The notes below the pieces were generated by a model. That model was not told the origin of the DNA. It was given only the letters and a program-made list of their open reading frames with translations, and did not search any database. From NCBI GenBank assembly GCA_022559845.1, contig CM040120.1, positions 162,298,334 through 162,362,333 of the forward strand: a stretch of 64,000 nt of DNA, given 5' to 3'. Of this stretch, positions 45,579 through 56,506 are shown piece by piece. Each line of letters begins with the position of its first letter. Position 1 is the first letter of the stretch. The stretch is from Amorphophallus konjac (Eukaryota > Streptophyta > Magnoliopsida > Alismatales > Araceae). A program made the translations under genes and the position numbers.

Positions 45579-48500
45579 ATGGCATCCAGCTCTTCTTCTC
45601 GTGCCGTAGTGACATGGGAGAACGTCAATTCCCTCGACTGGGGGCACGGCCAGGTGGCCATAGTTGCGGAGTCTTCGGATTCATAAACAGACACTGTGGA
45701 CGCCAGCCGTCTCCTTATCCTCGGGGGTGACTCCTTTCATTATAACAGAGAGGGCGTGACCAGGAGGGATTATCCCAAGGACAAGCACCTAATGTCCCTT
45801 CTTCAACGCTTCAACCTTCAGGGGAAGAGGGATGTGTTTGCCGTTCGGAAGGTCGAGCAGGCCTTGCTGGTGGAGAGAGATAGCCTGGCCGAATGTGTGA
45901 TGCGGGGAAGACCCATCTATCTCCCCGGGGAGGTCAGGAAATGGAGCGTTGTGCTGGGGCTGCAAGACCTGGCTCCGACAGACGGATTGCTGACTAGAGC
46001 TCCCGAGTTCGTACCCGCTCGGTGGAATGACTCCGCGGGCAGAGTGGATCGGGAGAAACCGATCTTTGGTCTATTCCTTGCCCCGTTGAGATGGGGATAT
46101 AGAGACGAATCGTTCTTGCTGGATTGCTTGGCGGTTCGCTTCAAGCACCAGATATCGGTGAGGTGGTTTGCTGAGCTGAAAGTTACAGACGCTCATGCAT
46201 TCAGGCCCGGAGCAGTAGAGTTCACAGACTACGTGCTGCAGCATTACGCTCCTCTTCTGACTAGGGCCGGCGTATATCACAGTGTGTATGCTTCAAGGTA
46301 CCGGTACCCAATCTCACGAGGCTTGTGTTGTGGAATGATCGAGGTATTTTGCCCCGAATATAACACTTTCTACACTTCAGAGGGGGAGACCTCTTTAGAC
46401 TTGTGGAGTCTATCGCAGCCTAGCGGCCTACCCATTGACGGGGAACCGTATGAAGAAGTCTGCTGGCCTGACTGGTTGAAAGACCAGACCGACGGTGACG
46501 GTCGGTATTTGGCGGGCTACGCCTATCGTATCTGATGAAGGCGTATCGCACCCTCTTTCATTCATCGCACGACGCGAGGGAAGCTCGGAAGCCGGGCGAG
46601 AAGCGAAGAGTGCGGATGGGCGCCTGGCTTCAATATTTCTTCCAGGGGAAGAATAAGTATGAAGATTTTCCTCCAATAGCGCCCGTGGCCCAGAAGCGGA
46701 AGAAGAGGGTGCGACGCCAGGCCGCTTCATCATCTTCTTCGAAAGGAGGGCAGGGGGAAAACCCAAACCCTACTGGTGTTGATGCAGTCACTCACTGTGC
46801 TGCATATCTGGTTTATTGGCTTTGTTCGTTCGCTCTTCCTCAAGGTGACGAGAGCGTGATTAGGGCGGAGGCCATTTACCTGGCCTGTCTTATGGCTTGG
46901 GGCATCAAGCTGTCCCTTTGCCCAGTGGCTTTGTGCCTCATTTACAAGATGTTGGGAGACTTGCACAAGACGTGTCTCCCCAGAAGCCTTCGGACGGTTG
47001 GTCCGTTACATTTCTTTAATGCTTGGGTCTGCACCCTGTTTCCGGAGGCAGCTCCTCGGGCATTACAAGCGGTTCCTCTGGTCCCGCGTATGATAGAGTT
47101 TGCGAGTGTTGAGCCATCTTTACTAGCGGAGCAACTCTACGCCATTCGGGATAAATTGGCCCGCATTCCCATGGATTCGCCTGGGGCTCTTCATTTCTGG
47201 AGCTTAGCTGCCCATTCGAGCCTGCTGACGAACAGGACGAGGCAGTGCAAGCTGTTTGAGACTGAGGAGTACATCCATCCGATTTCCAAGGCCAAATATA
47301 CCAAGCCTATTCTGGAGCCGGAGTTGATTGATTGGGCACTGGCCATCAGGCCTAGTGTCCTTGTATTCCGCAAGAGCGGCATTCTGTGGTTGGAGCCGTA
47401 TTACCCGTTCCGCTTCAGCCGGAACTTTGGCTACGACCAGCAGATTCCACATTCCTCTTCACAATTTGCATTGCCCAACAGGCATAGGGCCGGGCAAGTT
47501 TCAAATGATGACGCCCGAATATGGTGGGACTTTTTCCATCGTCGTGAAGACGTTTCTTTTCGGGTGCCCGCCCCTGCGCGCTTCCCTCGCGTCACGCCTG
47601 AATACGTCAAGTGGTGGAATGCGCGGACGGGATTTTACAGGAACTCCCAGAGAGAGTGCTGGGCCGTGGCGGAGCACAGGTTTTTAGCTTCCCAGCCGGA
47701 GCCGGTTCTTGACATTGAAGCCTCTTATCTGAAGAAGTTGAAGTCTTGGACCAATACAGAAGTGAAGGCCTATATGGAGGCCCGCAAGATTGTGAAAAGC
47801 CGCAAGACGAAAGTTGAACCGAAGCTGCCCCCGATCAACAAGGATGATTATGTGAAGACCCTTCGGGGTTTATGCCGGGTAAGCAGTGAGAGGGTGATTC
47901 TCCAGCAACTCCCTTTACCGGTAGAGGAGCCCATCGCGGCTGTGGTCGACTGGTGTCCCGAGGTGGATAGGTTGTATCCCTATCGGACTTTCATTCGCAA
48001 GGAAGACAGGCGGGATGCCTTGTACGACAATACTCCCTGGCTATTTGCACTCCTTCGGCCGCATGGCCTGTCGGTGGGTGATCCGAGCGAAGCCATCCTG
48101 GACCATCCTCTTCAGATTTCATTCAAATATGCAGACAGGTGGGGGCTGGACCATCTGAGCCTGTATTATCTCCTATCCTCTCGTGGTCATGAGGACCTGG
48201 CACTGCTGGCCGAACCGAGCGAAAAGATTGGAGATCTGTGCTGGCTTATTCTCGAGGTGGCTTTGAGGGACAAAACGCCATCGCTATTTTATTGGCCTCT
48301 CTTCCCCTTTTATACGGGACCGGAAAGTATGTTTCATTTCTTCTTTCAGGCCTTTTGGCCAGCTTCTTCTTTTCATTGTGGTGTGTCATTCTCACCTTTG
48401 TGCATGTGCAGTCCGACCGACTTCGGAGGAGACCCGGCACTTTAGGGAACTGATCATAAAGGCCCAAAAGCCAACATATTTTGAAGTTCCTGAGCCTGCT

Positions 48501-50595
48501 CCGACCACGACGCCACTGCCTCCTGGGGATTCGAGGAAGAGGACTCGGTCCCAGCTGAGAGAGGCCGTCGGAAAGGCGAAAGCGGCGGTGACCCGGGTGA
48601 CACGGGCATGCCGAAAGAAGGCTGCAGAGAAGGAGTCGGCAACCGTCCTTCCTTCGGTTGTATCTTTTGAAGAGTTTGAAGCTTCCCGCACACAAGAGCT
48701 AGAGGCTGAAGGTAGGCTCCTTTTCTCTTCGAAGTGCATTAGCTTGTTTTGACTGCCTTGGCTAGCCCATGATGACGGTTACTGACACAGTCGCCGCGGT
48801 CGTCGGGCTGGAGGCGACGGTAGATGTAGCGGCTAGGGACGGGGCAGAGGAAGTCCCTACTGCTCCCGTAGAAAGGGATCTGCCCTCTCCAACACCCAGG
48901 CAGGAGATGGAAGGTAATCTATAGTTTAGTCGCGATAGCACCGCAAATCTTCATGTCTTTAGCTAGCTTGACCCCTTCTTGCCGTAAATTGCAGTTGATA
49001 TACAACCGTCATTGCTTCCGGGCTCGGAGGGTATAGAGGAGGCGATCCCCTCGGGGCAGGGCGGACCTGCTCTTGAGGTATCATCTATTGTTGCCCCTGG
49101 CGCGGAGAGCATCGGGGAAGTTCCCGCCGAGGGTGATGCTCCTGCTGGCAAGGCTCCTGCTCCAACGGCGGAGCGTCCTGAGAGAGCAGAGGGGTCCTCT
49201 TCCTCTGAGCAGGTAGATTATGGTGGCGGCTCCAGTGACGAGGAGCTCTCACTGCTTGATCTCGAGACCGATGACGCCGGGGCGTCCTCGGCCTATGAAA
49301 GTGATTATCTGACTTTCAGCCCGGCCCGATTGTCGTGGGGCAGTCCCGAGCCGTCATTATCGCTTGAGAGTGAAGAGGCCGGTGCCGGGGGAGCTGCTCT
49401 TAAAGATTTGAGCTTAGTACCCGCTGAGGTAAGGACCTGCCCAGGGTCGGTGTCTGCTGTTCTTCTTTATCTTCCTTCCAGCCTCATTTTTTTTAATGTA
49501 TATATATTTCTGATGCAGGCTGAGGTGGCGCTGCCAACCATGACGGTGCAGTTACCACTCCCGGCTCTGGGAACGGGCCATGCAACTCTTCCGTCCATCC
49601 TGCGGCCTATCGCATTGCGATACCCCAAGGACTATGCAGCGGCAATGGTTCCTGTCGGACCCGGAGCACTTGTGGAAGTTGATAGTTCGGCGGCAACCGG
49701 GGATTCTCAGCCAATGGAGGCTGCACAGCAATCAACTCTGGAAAAGAATGGTCTTCCTGAAATAGAAGCCGGAGAGATCATTGAAGAGCAGATGCCTTCG
49801 GCTCTCGATGTTTCTGTTGCACCTCCATCCCAGGGGGCAGGAAAAGAGATTGCTGTTATTGAGGCTCCGGCCACTGTATCCGCCAGCGCGCTTGTTCCTC
49901 ACAGCAGTGGACTGCAGCTCATGCCATCGTCATCTTCCGGGACGGCTGATGATATCTGGGGTGCCGTGGATGGTAGAGTGGAATTTGAACTGCCTGAGAC
50001 ATCGCCACTTGGTCTTCAATCTTCAAATGACTTTGTGTGGCAGTTTCTGGGGACCCTCGAGCAGACCGTAACGGCCAGCAGGGATTTAACTTATGTTCAG
50101 CTGAGGGGCTTGATAGAACATCTATCCCGCTCGCTGTTGGCCTTTGGTTGTCCCATGGACGACTGGACTCCACGGGTGATCCTGCTCCTGAAGTATGTAA
50201 ACAGGAGGGAATTTCTAGGCCGGGAAGCAGCTGACCAGCTGGCGGCCATATCATTGGAGCGGGCTGAAAGCCGAGCAGCTCTTGTTTCTCTGCAAGAGAC
50301 TGCGGCGAGGATGAGGGATGAAGCCAATGCCTCTTTACAGCGCCGAAGCTTCTTGACGACCCGGATGGCGGCATTACAGGCCGAACTTTCTAGGGTAGAG
50401 GCCGAACTTGAAGAAGTAGATCGCCTGGGAGTCCAGAAGGCGGAGGATGCAGAGATGGCCGAGGGACAAGCTGCTTCCCTCGAGGAGAAGCTATCTGAGC
50501 TGGAGGCCACCGAATTCCGATTGCAAGAACTGACCCGCCATCCTTCCCTGGGTATTCCTGCGCTGGAGGACATCTTCCGACGCCCTTTGCCGTAG
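45579..50595 (+). pseudogene. Plant mobile domain (PMD, aminotransferase-like) gene, five exons
   Basis: Proposed start MASSSSSR at 45579. Exons: 45579-48326, 48412-48711, 48791-48913, 48995-49428 and 49519-50595, about 1,560 codons in all. All introns are 78-90 bp with GT-AG ends and polypyrimidine tracts. The PMD spans roughly codons 150-850, with SGLPIDGEPY, then VYWLCSFALP, then LACLMAWGIKLSLCPVAL, then LEPYYPFRFSRNFGYDQQIP. PMD proteins (MAIN/MAIL1 family) act in transposon silencing and gene control. PMD copies are also carried by Ty3/gypsy elements and Mutator-like transposons. The tail is Ser/Pro/Glu-rich, then coiled coil (about 50230-50530). Lesions are TAA at 45684 and a frameshift at 46533, where TGATGA overlaps stop and start. 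It is probably element-borne; a host gene copy is possible. Confidence 0.7.
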
Positions 50596-50929
50596 TCTTT
50601 TCTTTTCTTTTTTTTTATTTGCTCCCTTTTTGACGCACTTCATGTACTCCGGGGGATGGCCCGTGTAACATGTACCTTTTACTTCATAGTAATGGAAAAT
50701 CTCCATCGTGCTTTTTGAATGAAGACTCCATCTGGTCATTATTCTTTTCTCTTCCATTCGCCCGTTGTTTCTAATCCAAGTATATGAGTTACTAGGGCAG
50801 GAGAGCGCTCACGCCTTCAGCAAAGGGGTGAGGTGTTCGCTCCACCGCACCGTGACTTTTCTCGAGACTAGCAACGGCCTACGCCAGCCGAGAGTTCGGG
50901 GGACTCAAGAGGGTATATCAAAACTGGCG
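50596..50929. other. 3' flank of the PMD gene
   Basis: A T-rich stretch (50598-50620) follows the stop codon. AATGG..AATGAAG stretches could serve polyadenylation. Nothing else is seen. Confidence 0.4.
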
Positions 50930-51650
50930 GGTAAGCGGTCCTGCCGAGGATGGCAAGACCCGAGAATGGGTAGCGACCGGTCCTGTCGATGATGACGAAG
51001 GTCGAAAAAGGGTAGACGGTCTTGACGATGATGACAAGAACCGGACTAGGGTAGCGACCGATCTTGCCGATGGTGACAAGGGTCGAAAAGGGTAGACGGT
51101 CTTGCCGATGGTGACAAAATCGGATAGGGTAGCGACCGATCTTGCCGATGGTGACAAGGGTCGAAAAGGGTAGACGGTCTTGCCGATGGTGACAAAAATC
51201 AGATAGGGTAGCGACCGATCTTGCCGATGGTGACAAGGGTCGAAAAGGGTAGACGGTCTTGCCGATGGTGATAAAAACCGGGTAGGGTAGCGACCGATCT
51301 TGCCGATGGTGACAAGGGTCAAAAAGGGTAGACGGTCTTGCCGATGGTGACAAAAACCGAATAGGGTAGCGACCGATCTTGCCGATGGTGACAAGGGTCG
51401 AAAAGGGTAGACGGTCTTGCCGATGGTGACAAAAACCGGATAGGGTAGCGACCGATCTTGCCGATGGTGACAAGGGTCAAAAAGGGTAGACAGTCTTACC
51501 GATGGTGACAAAAATCGGATAGGGTAGCGACCGATCTTGCCGATGGTGACAAGGGTTGAAAAGGGTAGACGGTCTTGCCGATGGTGACAAAAATCGGATA
51601 GGGTAGCGACCGATCTTGCCGATGGTGACAAGGGTCGAAAAGGGTAGACA
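50930..51650. repeat. 79-bp minisatellite, about nine copies
   Basis: GTAGCGACCG recurs at 51051, 51129, 51208 and 51287 and on at 78-79 bp. Each unit is two related ~39-bp halves, GTAGCGACCGATCTTGCC and GTAGACGGTCTTGCC. The long - strand frames across it are a by-product. Confidence 0.92.
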
Positions 51651-51760
51651 ATAGATGTATATAGGCGGGATATCAGATGAAAATTCCCCGTCGACCTCGT
51701 AGGGGTCTTCCGGACAGAGAATGAATCATCACTATTCATCATTCAATTTTTTTATTCACA

Positions 51761-51973
51761 TTACTGACCTAAGCGCCCTTTCGGGTTTTCGCCGAGGCCA
51801 GCCCCCTCTTGCTTTTGCCCGCGCGCCCTTTCGGGTTTTCACGCGGCGGGGTACCCGATTTTGCCTGCGACGCCCTTTCGGGTTTTCGCCACAGCTGGGT
51901 TATAGCCATTTTTACACTTGTCCTGATATAGGAACAAGTCTGGCGGGGTATTTCTATTTTTAACCCCATTTTC
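51761..51973. repeat. ~210-bp direct repeat, copy 1
   Basis: It matches 52651-52865 closely. Inside are three CGCCCTTTCGGGTTTTCGC-like inverted units. It ends in TTTTTAACCCCATTTT. Confidence 0.9.
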
Positions 51974-52019
51974 TTTTCTTTCTTTCTTTTTTTTGAATTC
52001 GGGATGCAGAAGAACTGGA

Positions 52020-52560
52020 CGACGAGAATATTGGCTGGCCTTGTCGATGATGACGAGGATTGGATCCTGCTTTGGTTTGTCGACACTGGCTAGATGTCGA
52101 AGCGAAGGATATGGTCTATTAACAAGGATGTAAGATCCGAGTTAGGGGTAAAGATCGACCGATCTCGCCGATGATGACGAGGGTCGAATGTGGGTTTATT
52201 CATCGGCATGGGTTATTGCCGAAACAAAGGTGGGTTTATTAGCAAGGACGGAAGGTCCAAGTCTTAGGGGTGGGGATCGACCGATCTCGCCGATGATGAC
52301 GACGGTCGACCATGGGTTTATTCATCAGCATGGGTCACATGCCAAAGCAAAGATGGGATTATCAACAGGGACGTAAGGTCCAAGTTAGGGGTAGAGATAG
52401 ACCGATCTCGCCGATGATGACGAGGGTCGAATGTGGGTTTATTCATCAGCACGGGTCACATGCCGAAGCGAAGATGGGATTATCAACAGGGACGTAAGGT
52501 CCAAGTTGAGTGTAGAGATCACCCGATCTTGCCGGTGATGACGAAGGTCGAATGTGGGTT
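52020..52560. repeat. 121-bp tandem repeat, four copies
   Basis: GATCTCGCCGATGATGACG recurs at 52161, 52283, 52404 and (changed) 52525. Its core GCCGATGATGACGA resembles the 79-bp unit, so both arrays probably share an origin. Confidence 0.88.
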
Positions 52561-52650
52561 TGTTAAAGGATTTCTGGCGGGACTTTGATGGTTGTCCCTT
52601 TCAGAGTTTCATTGGGTGGAGAATAGGAGAGGAATTTGGAAATTACCACT

Positions 52651-52865
52651 TTACTGACTCAAGCGCCCTTTCGAGTTTTCGCCGGAGCCAGCCCCCTCTT
52701 GCTTTTACCCGCGCGCCCTTCCGGGTTTTCACGCGGCGGGGTACCCGATTTTGCCTGCAGCGCCCCTTCGGGTTTTCACCACAGCAGGGTTATAGCCATT
52801 TTGCACTTGTCCTAATATAGGAGTAAGTCTGGCGGGGTATCTCTATTTTTAACCCCATTTTTTTT
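52651..52865. repeat. ~210-bp direct repeat, copy 2
   Basis: About 890 bp from copy 1, with scattered substitutions. The 121-bp array lies between the two. Confidence 0.9.
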
Positions 52866-53071
52866 TTGATATGTATAGGATGGCAGGTCGAAGTGTGATG
52901 TTCGACAGTAGATGGCCCGTAGTGGCAACAATGTGAGAATGCTAGCTAGGACACAAAGTCTTCAGCCGAGCCGGGTTTATTTGTTAGCGGGGAGATCATG
53001 CTAACGCAAGGAAGGGCTTTCGTGCCAATTCGAACGTAAGGCTCGTAATGATAGTGTGGCGTATTCTTTTG

Positions 53072-53176
53072 GAAGCTTGATCAGGGCGGAATGCTACTAG
53101 ACCAAGGAGAGGGTAGCTTGATCAGGGCGGAATGCCACTGGACCAAAGGAAGGTAGCTCGGTTAGGGCAGAATGCC
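53072..53176. repeat. 41-bp minisatellite, left part
   Basis: The unit reads GGTAGCTCGGTTAGGGCGG, then AGTGCCACTAAACCAAGG, then AGAG. It is interrupted by B5 and continues at 55991. Confidence 0.88.
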
Positions 53177-55990
53177 TATGACGACCCGAGAATCCGATTA
53201 CCGGGAAGGCCCGATAACCCGAGACTCGGACCGCCGCCCACGAGCCGGGAGGGCTCGGAAGGGCTAAAAGGAGTGTGGAGGCACGAAGAAATAGGAAATA
53301 AAGCAGGACAATTCAATGATTAACAGAAATAAATAAACAACTACAACAGAGTCCAGTCCAATAGAAAGTACAGTCTAAAGCAGTAAAACGTACCACATGC
53401 CAAGTGAACACTCGGCCCGGCAAGCTGGCAACTAAGAACCTCCGCTCCGCACCCTTGAACCTCAAGGAAGGACCGCCACACCTGAAAAGCAGGGAATGAG
53501 TCTCCAAAACAGAGACTCAGCAGGGATCCCGCGGAACCCCAACCGGAAACAACGGCGGTAGCGGAAAGGAGAGCTACAACTACAGCAGGAACAACAAACC
53601 GGTGGTCGGTCAAAAACTCGGCACTACGGCTACTCCTACTGTACCAGAAAACACCACCTAGTCTCTCGTCGGGGGACAACCAAGCCACGCGCCCGACCAC
53701 CCGATTCCACGATCGGGGACCACCAAACACGAGCCGCCCTAGCCACGCTACTAGGAAAATGTCACGATACCTCCAAAGCGGAGGCCTGCCCTCACGAAAA
53801 GGGCCCAAGCCAAAACCACACGGTCAAGGAACACGGTCACGACCTCACCGTCGTAAACACAACGCTGTCTGGGGAAAGGCCCTCGGTGAAGCTCACCGGA
53901 AACCCCAAACCTCGACTCCGGGAACACTCCCGAAACCACTCACGAAGTCCTGTCTCGCGGACGGACACAGAACCCAATACACAACAACTCACGTCACGTG
54001 ACAGGAGCACCACCCACTAGAAGAACGACCGGATGCGTCCCCTGACGTCTTACACCACGTCACAAGTGTCTAGCTACGACGCCCCGGGCGTGAGACTCAG
54101 ACACGCAACACGTACCACAACAAGGACTAGCTGGGGTCACGCTCGTCCGCGCGTGTCCTAAGCCCCCAACTACGTGTGCACACACAGACCATCTGCTCTA
54201 GGTCGGGTCCTCTAGCTGGTTTTCCCCCCCACCGGACTCTGGTGGCAAAGGCAAGGGGCACTACGGAAACCAGCCTAAAAATCGCGTCACACTGGGTCTC
54301 GCTCTCCACCACTCCCAGGTGGGTCCACACACGCGTGCGCAGGAAATTACGACTAGTGGACGTGTCACAGAACGTGGACATAGAAAACCACACCCGCACC
54401 CATTGCGAGTATCGCGAAGTAACAGGTGGCATGACGCCACCATACTCTAGATAGTCCACTAGACCTACTGAACTCAACGGTCTTTGAGTCACACGACTCA
54501 AAGTCGAGACCGTTGCACATGACAGCACTAAGCCGTCAATCTGGCCTAATCCCTAGGTCTAAAACCATAATGCGAAGACTCACGAGGCCAAGGGTCGACC
54601 ACTGGGTCACAACCGGGTCGACCAGAGACCAACACAGCACAATCGGAGCGCTAAAAGGTCACCTGGACCCTTAAGCTCACGGCACGCAAAATGAGGTAAG
54701 TGGGACAACCTCTGGACACCCAAAGACACGGTCACGGAACTCCATGAGGTGTCCGAGACACTCACGAGACCTAAAGTCAACCACTGGGTCACACCCGGGT
54801 CGACCGGGGGTCAAAACAGCGCAAACAGGAACCAGAACATGGTAGTGGTCACCTGGTGACCGCGACCATGCTGTCACGGTCATCTCACGACCGCAACCAG
54901 CCATACGCAACCCCGATGGTAGCGGTCGCCAAAGGACCGCGACCAAACAGTAGCGGTCATCCCATGACCGCGACTAGACCAAAGCGGTCTATCGCACGAC
55001 CGCGACGCTCGAAGGCCTCCTCGACCAAAACACAAAGGATGAACGCGGTTCTCCCAAGACCGCGACCAATGAACGCAGTTTCTGGTGGACCGCGACCATT
55101 TCGAAAAATCGAGAACGGCGGGAAAAATCCCAAAAATCCACGCCACGCCCCCAAACATCCACAGATGAGGGGGAAAACATAGGGGAAGCCCCCAAATAAC
55201 CCCTAGCATGCATCTACGGCCTCGGATCGGCCAGAAACGCAATGAATCGCTAGATCGGGCGATCACTCCCCGAAACATGATTTTTCCCCAAAGCGCCCCA
55301 AATGACCCGCTCGGCTCACCACGGCCTAGGAAACTTCGGGAAAGGAAAGAGCACGAGATGGGGGTCCATCACCCTACCTCCACTGAAGATTTCGCGCACC
55401 GTGGATGCCGATCCACGAGGAAAACACCGTTGAAGTCTCGCCGCTCCACGAACTCACGGTCGAGCTTCGCCACGCCCTCGAGCCTCGATCCTCGACCCAT
55501 CCTCGCCGTCCTCCTCGCCCGCATCGCCCCGCCTCGCCCCCGCCTCGGTCCGTCGGCCGCCGGAGAGGAGAGAGTGAGAGGAGAGAGTGGGAGAAGAGAG
55601 AGAGGGTGAGAGTGAGAAATGAGAGGGGAGAGAGGGTGGGGGTATATATAGGAAAATCCGGAAAATCAGAAAAATCCCGAAAAATAGAAAATCACACCCT
55701 CGCGATCCTCGGAACGCACCGATCGCAACGGTACCACACTCGCCTAGGTGAACGTCCCGGTTCACCCGCAACGAGGTTCCGAAGGGAAAGCCGAAACCCA
55801 CGCCGGGAATCGGAAAACACACGCGGAAAAAGCCGCGGAACGCCTCCGGGCCTCCGAAACGACTCCGGATCGCGCCGATCCGAACACGAAAGATGTCCGA
55901 AACGAAATTTCGGACACAACGGAGTCGGACGCTCCTAGAAACCAGATCCGAGACCCACGAACGAGGATCCGAAAAACCCGGGACATTACA
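53177..55990 (-). mobile_element. Solo LTR B5 (divergent B family), TSD ATGCC
   Basis: It starts TATGACGACCCGAG and ends CGGGACATTACA. TSD ATGCC lies at 53172-53176 and 55991-55995. The target was the 41-bp array, and the unit is continuous when B5 is removed. The first dinucleotide is TA rather than TG, a likely G-to-A change. The hairpin TGAGTCTC-CAAAACA-GAGACTCA is at 53499-53521, at the same place as in the other copies. TATATATA is at 55643-55650. About six GCGGTC...GACCGCGACCA units lie at 54840-55110. No coding domain was found. Confidence 0.75.
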
Positions 55991-56506
55991 ATGCCACTAG
56001 ACCAAGGAAAAGGTAACTCGATCAGGGCGGAGTGCCACTAAACCGAGGAGAGGAGTAGCTCGATCGGGGCGGAGTGCCACTAAACCAAGGAGAGGGTAGC
56101 TCGGTTAGAGCGGAGTGCCACTAAACCAAGGAGAGGGTAGCTCGGTTTGGGCGGAGTGCCACTAAACCCAGGCAAGGATAGCTCGGTTAGGGCGGAGTGC
56201 CACTAAACTCAGAAAAGGGTAGCTTGGCTAGGGCGAGATGCCATTAAACCAAGGACAAGGTAGCTCGATTAGGGCTGAGTGCCACTAAACCCAGGAAAGG
56301 GTAGCTTGGTTAGGACGAGATGCCATTAAACCAAGGAAAAGGTAGCTCGGTTAGGGCACTAAACCCAGGAAAGGGTAGCTTGGTTAGGACGAGATGCCAT
56401 TAAACCAAGGAAAAGGTAGCTCGGTTAGGGCGGAGTGCCACTAAACCAAGAAGAAAGGTAGCTTGGTTAGGGCGGAATGCCGCTAAACCCAGAAAAGGGT
56501 AGCTCG
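55991..56506. repeat. 41-bp minisatellite, right part, about 12 copies
   Basis: AGCTCG recurs at 41-bp steps (56057, 56098, 56139 and on), with one shortened unit near 56350. It ends where E inserted. Confidence 0.9.

Noticed and set aside
50868..51742. Two long minus-strand open frames (201 and 274 codons) of repeating HHRQDRLPFSTLVTIGK-like text
   Set aside because: They lie entirely on the 79-bp minisatellite. Open frames in several phases follow from the repeat, not from selection.
50930..52560. Regular repeats with similar spacing, CRISPR-like at first glance
   Set aside because: The spacers are themselves repeated, there are no cas genes, and the context is a plant genome.
55405..55938. 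177-codon plus frame and overlapping minus frames in B5
   Set aside because: It is Arg-rich read-through of GC-rich LTR sequence with no motif.
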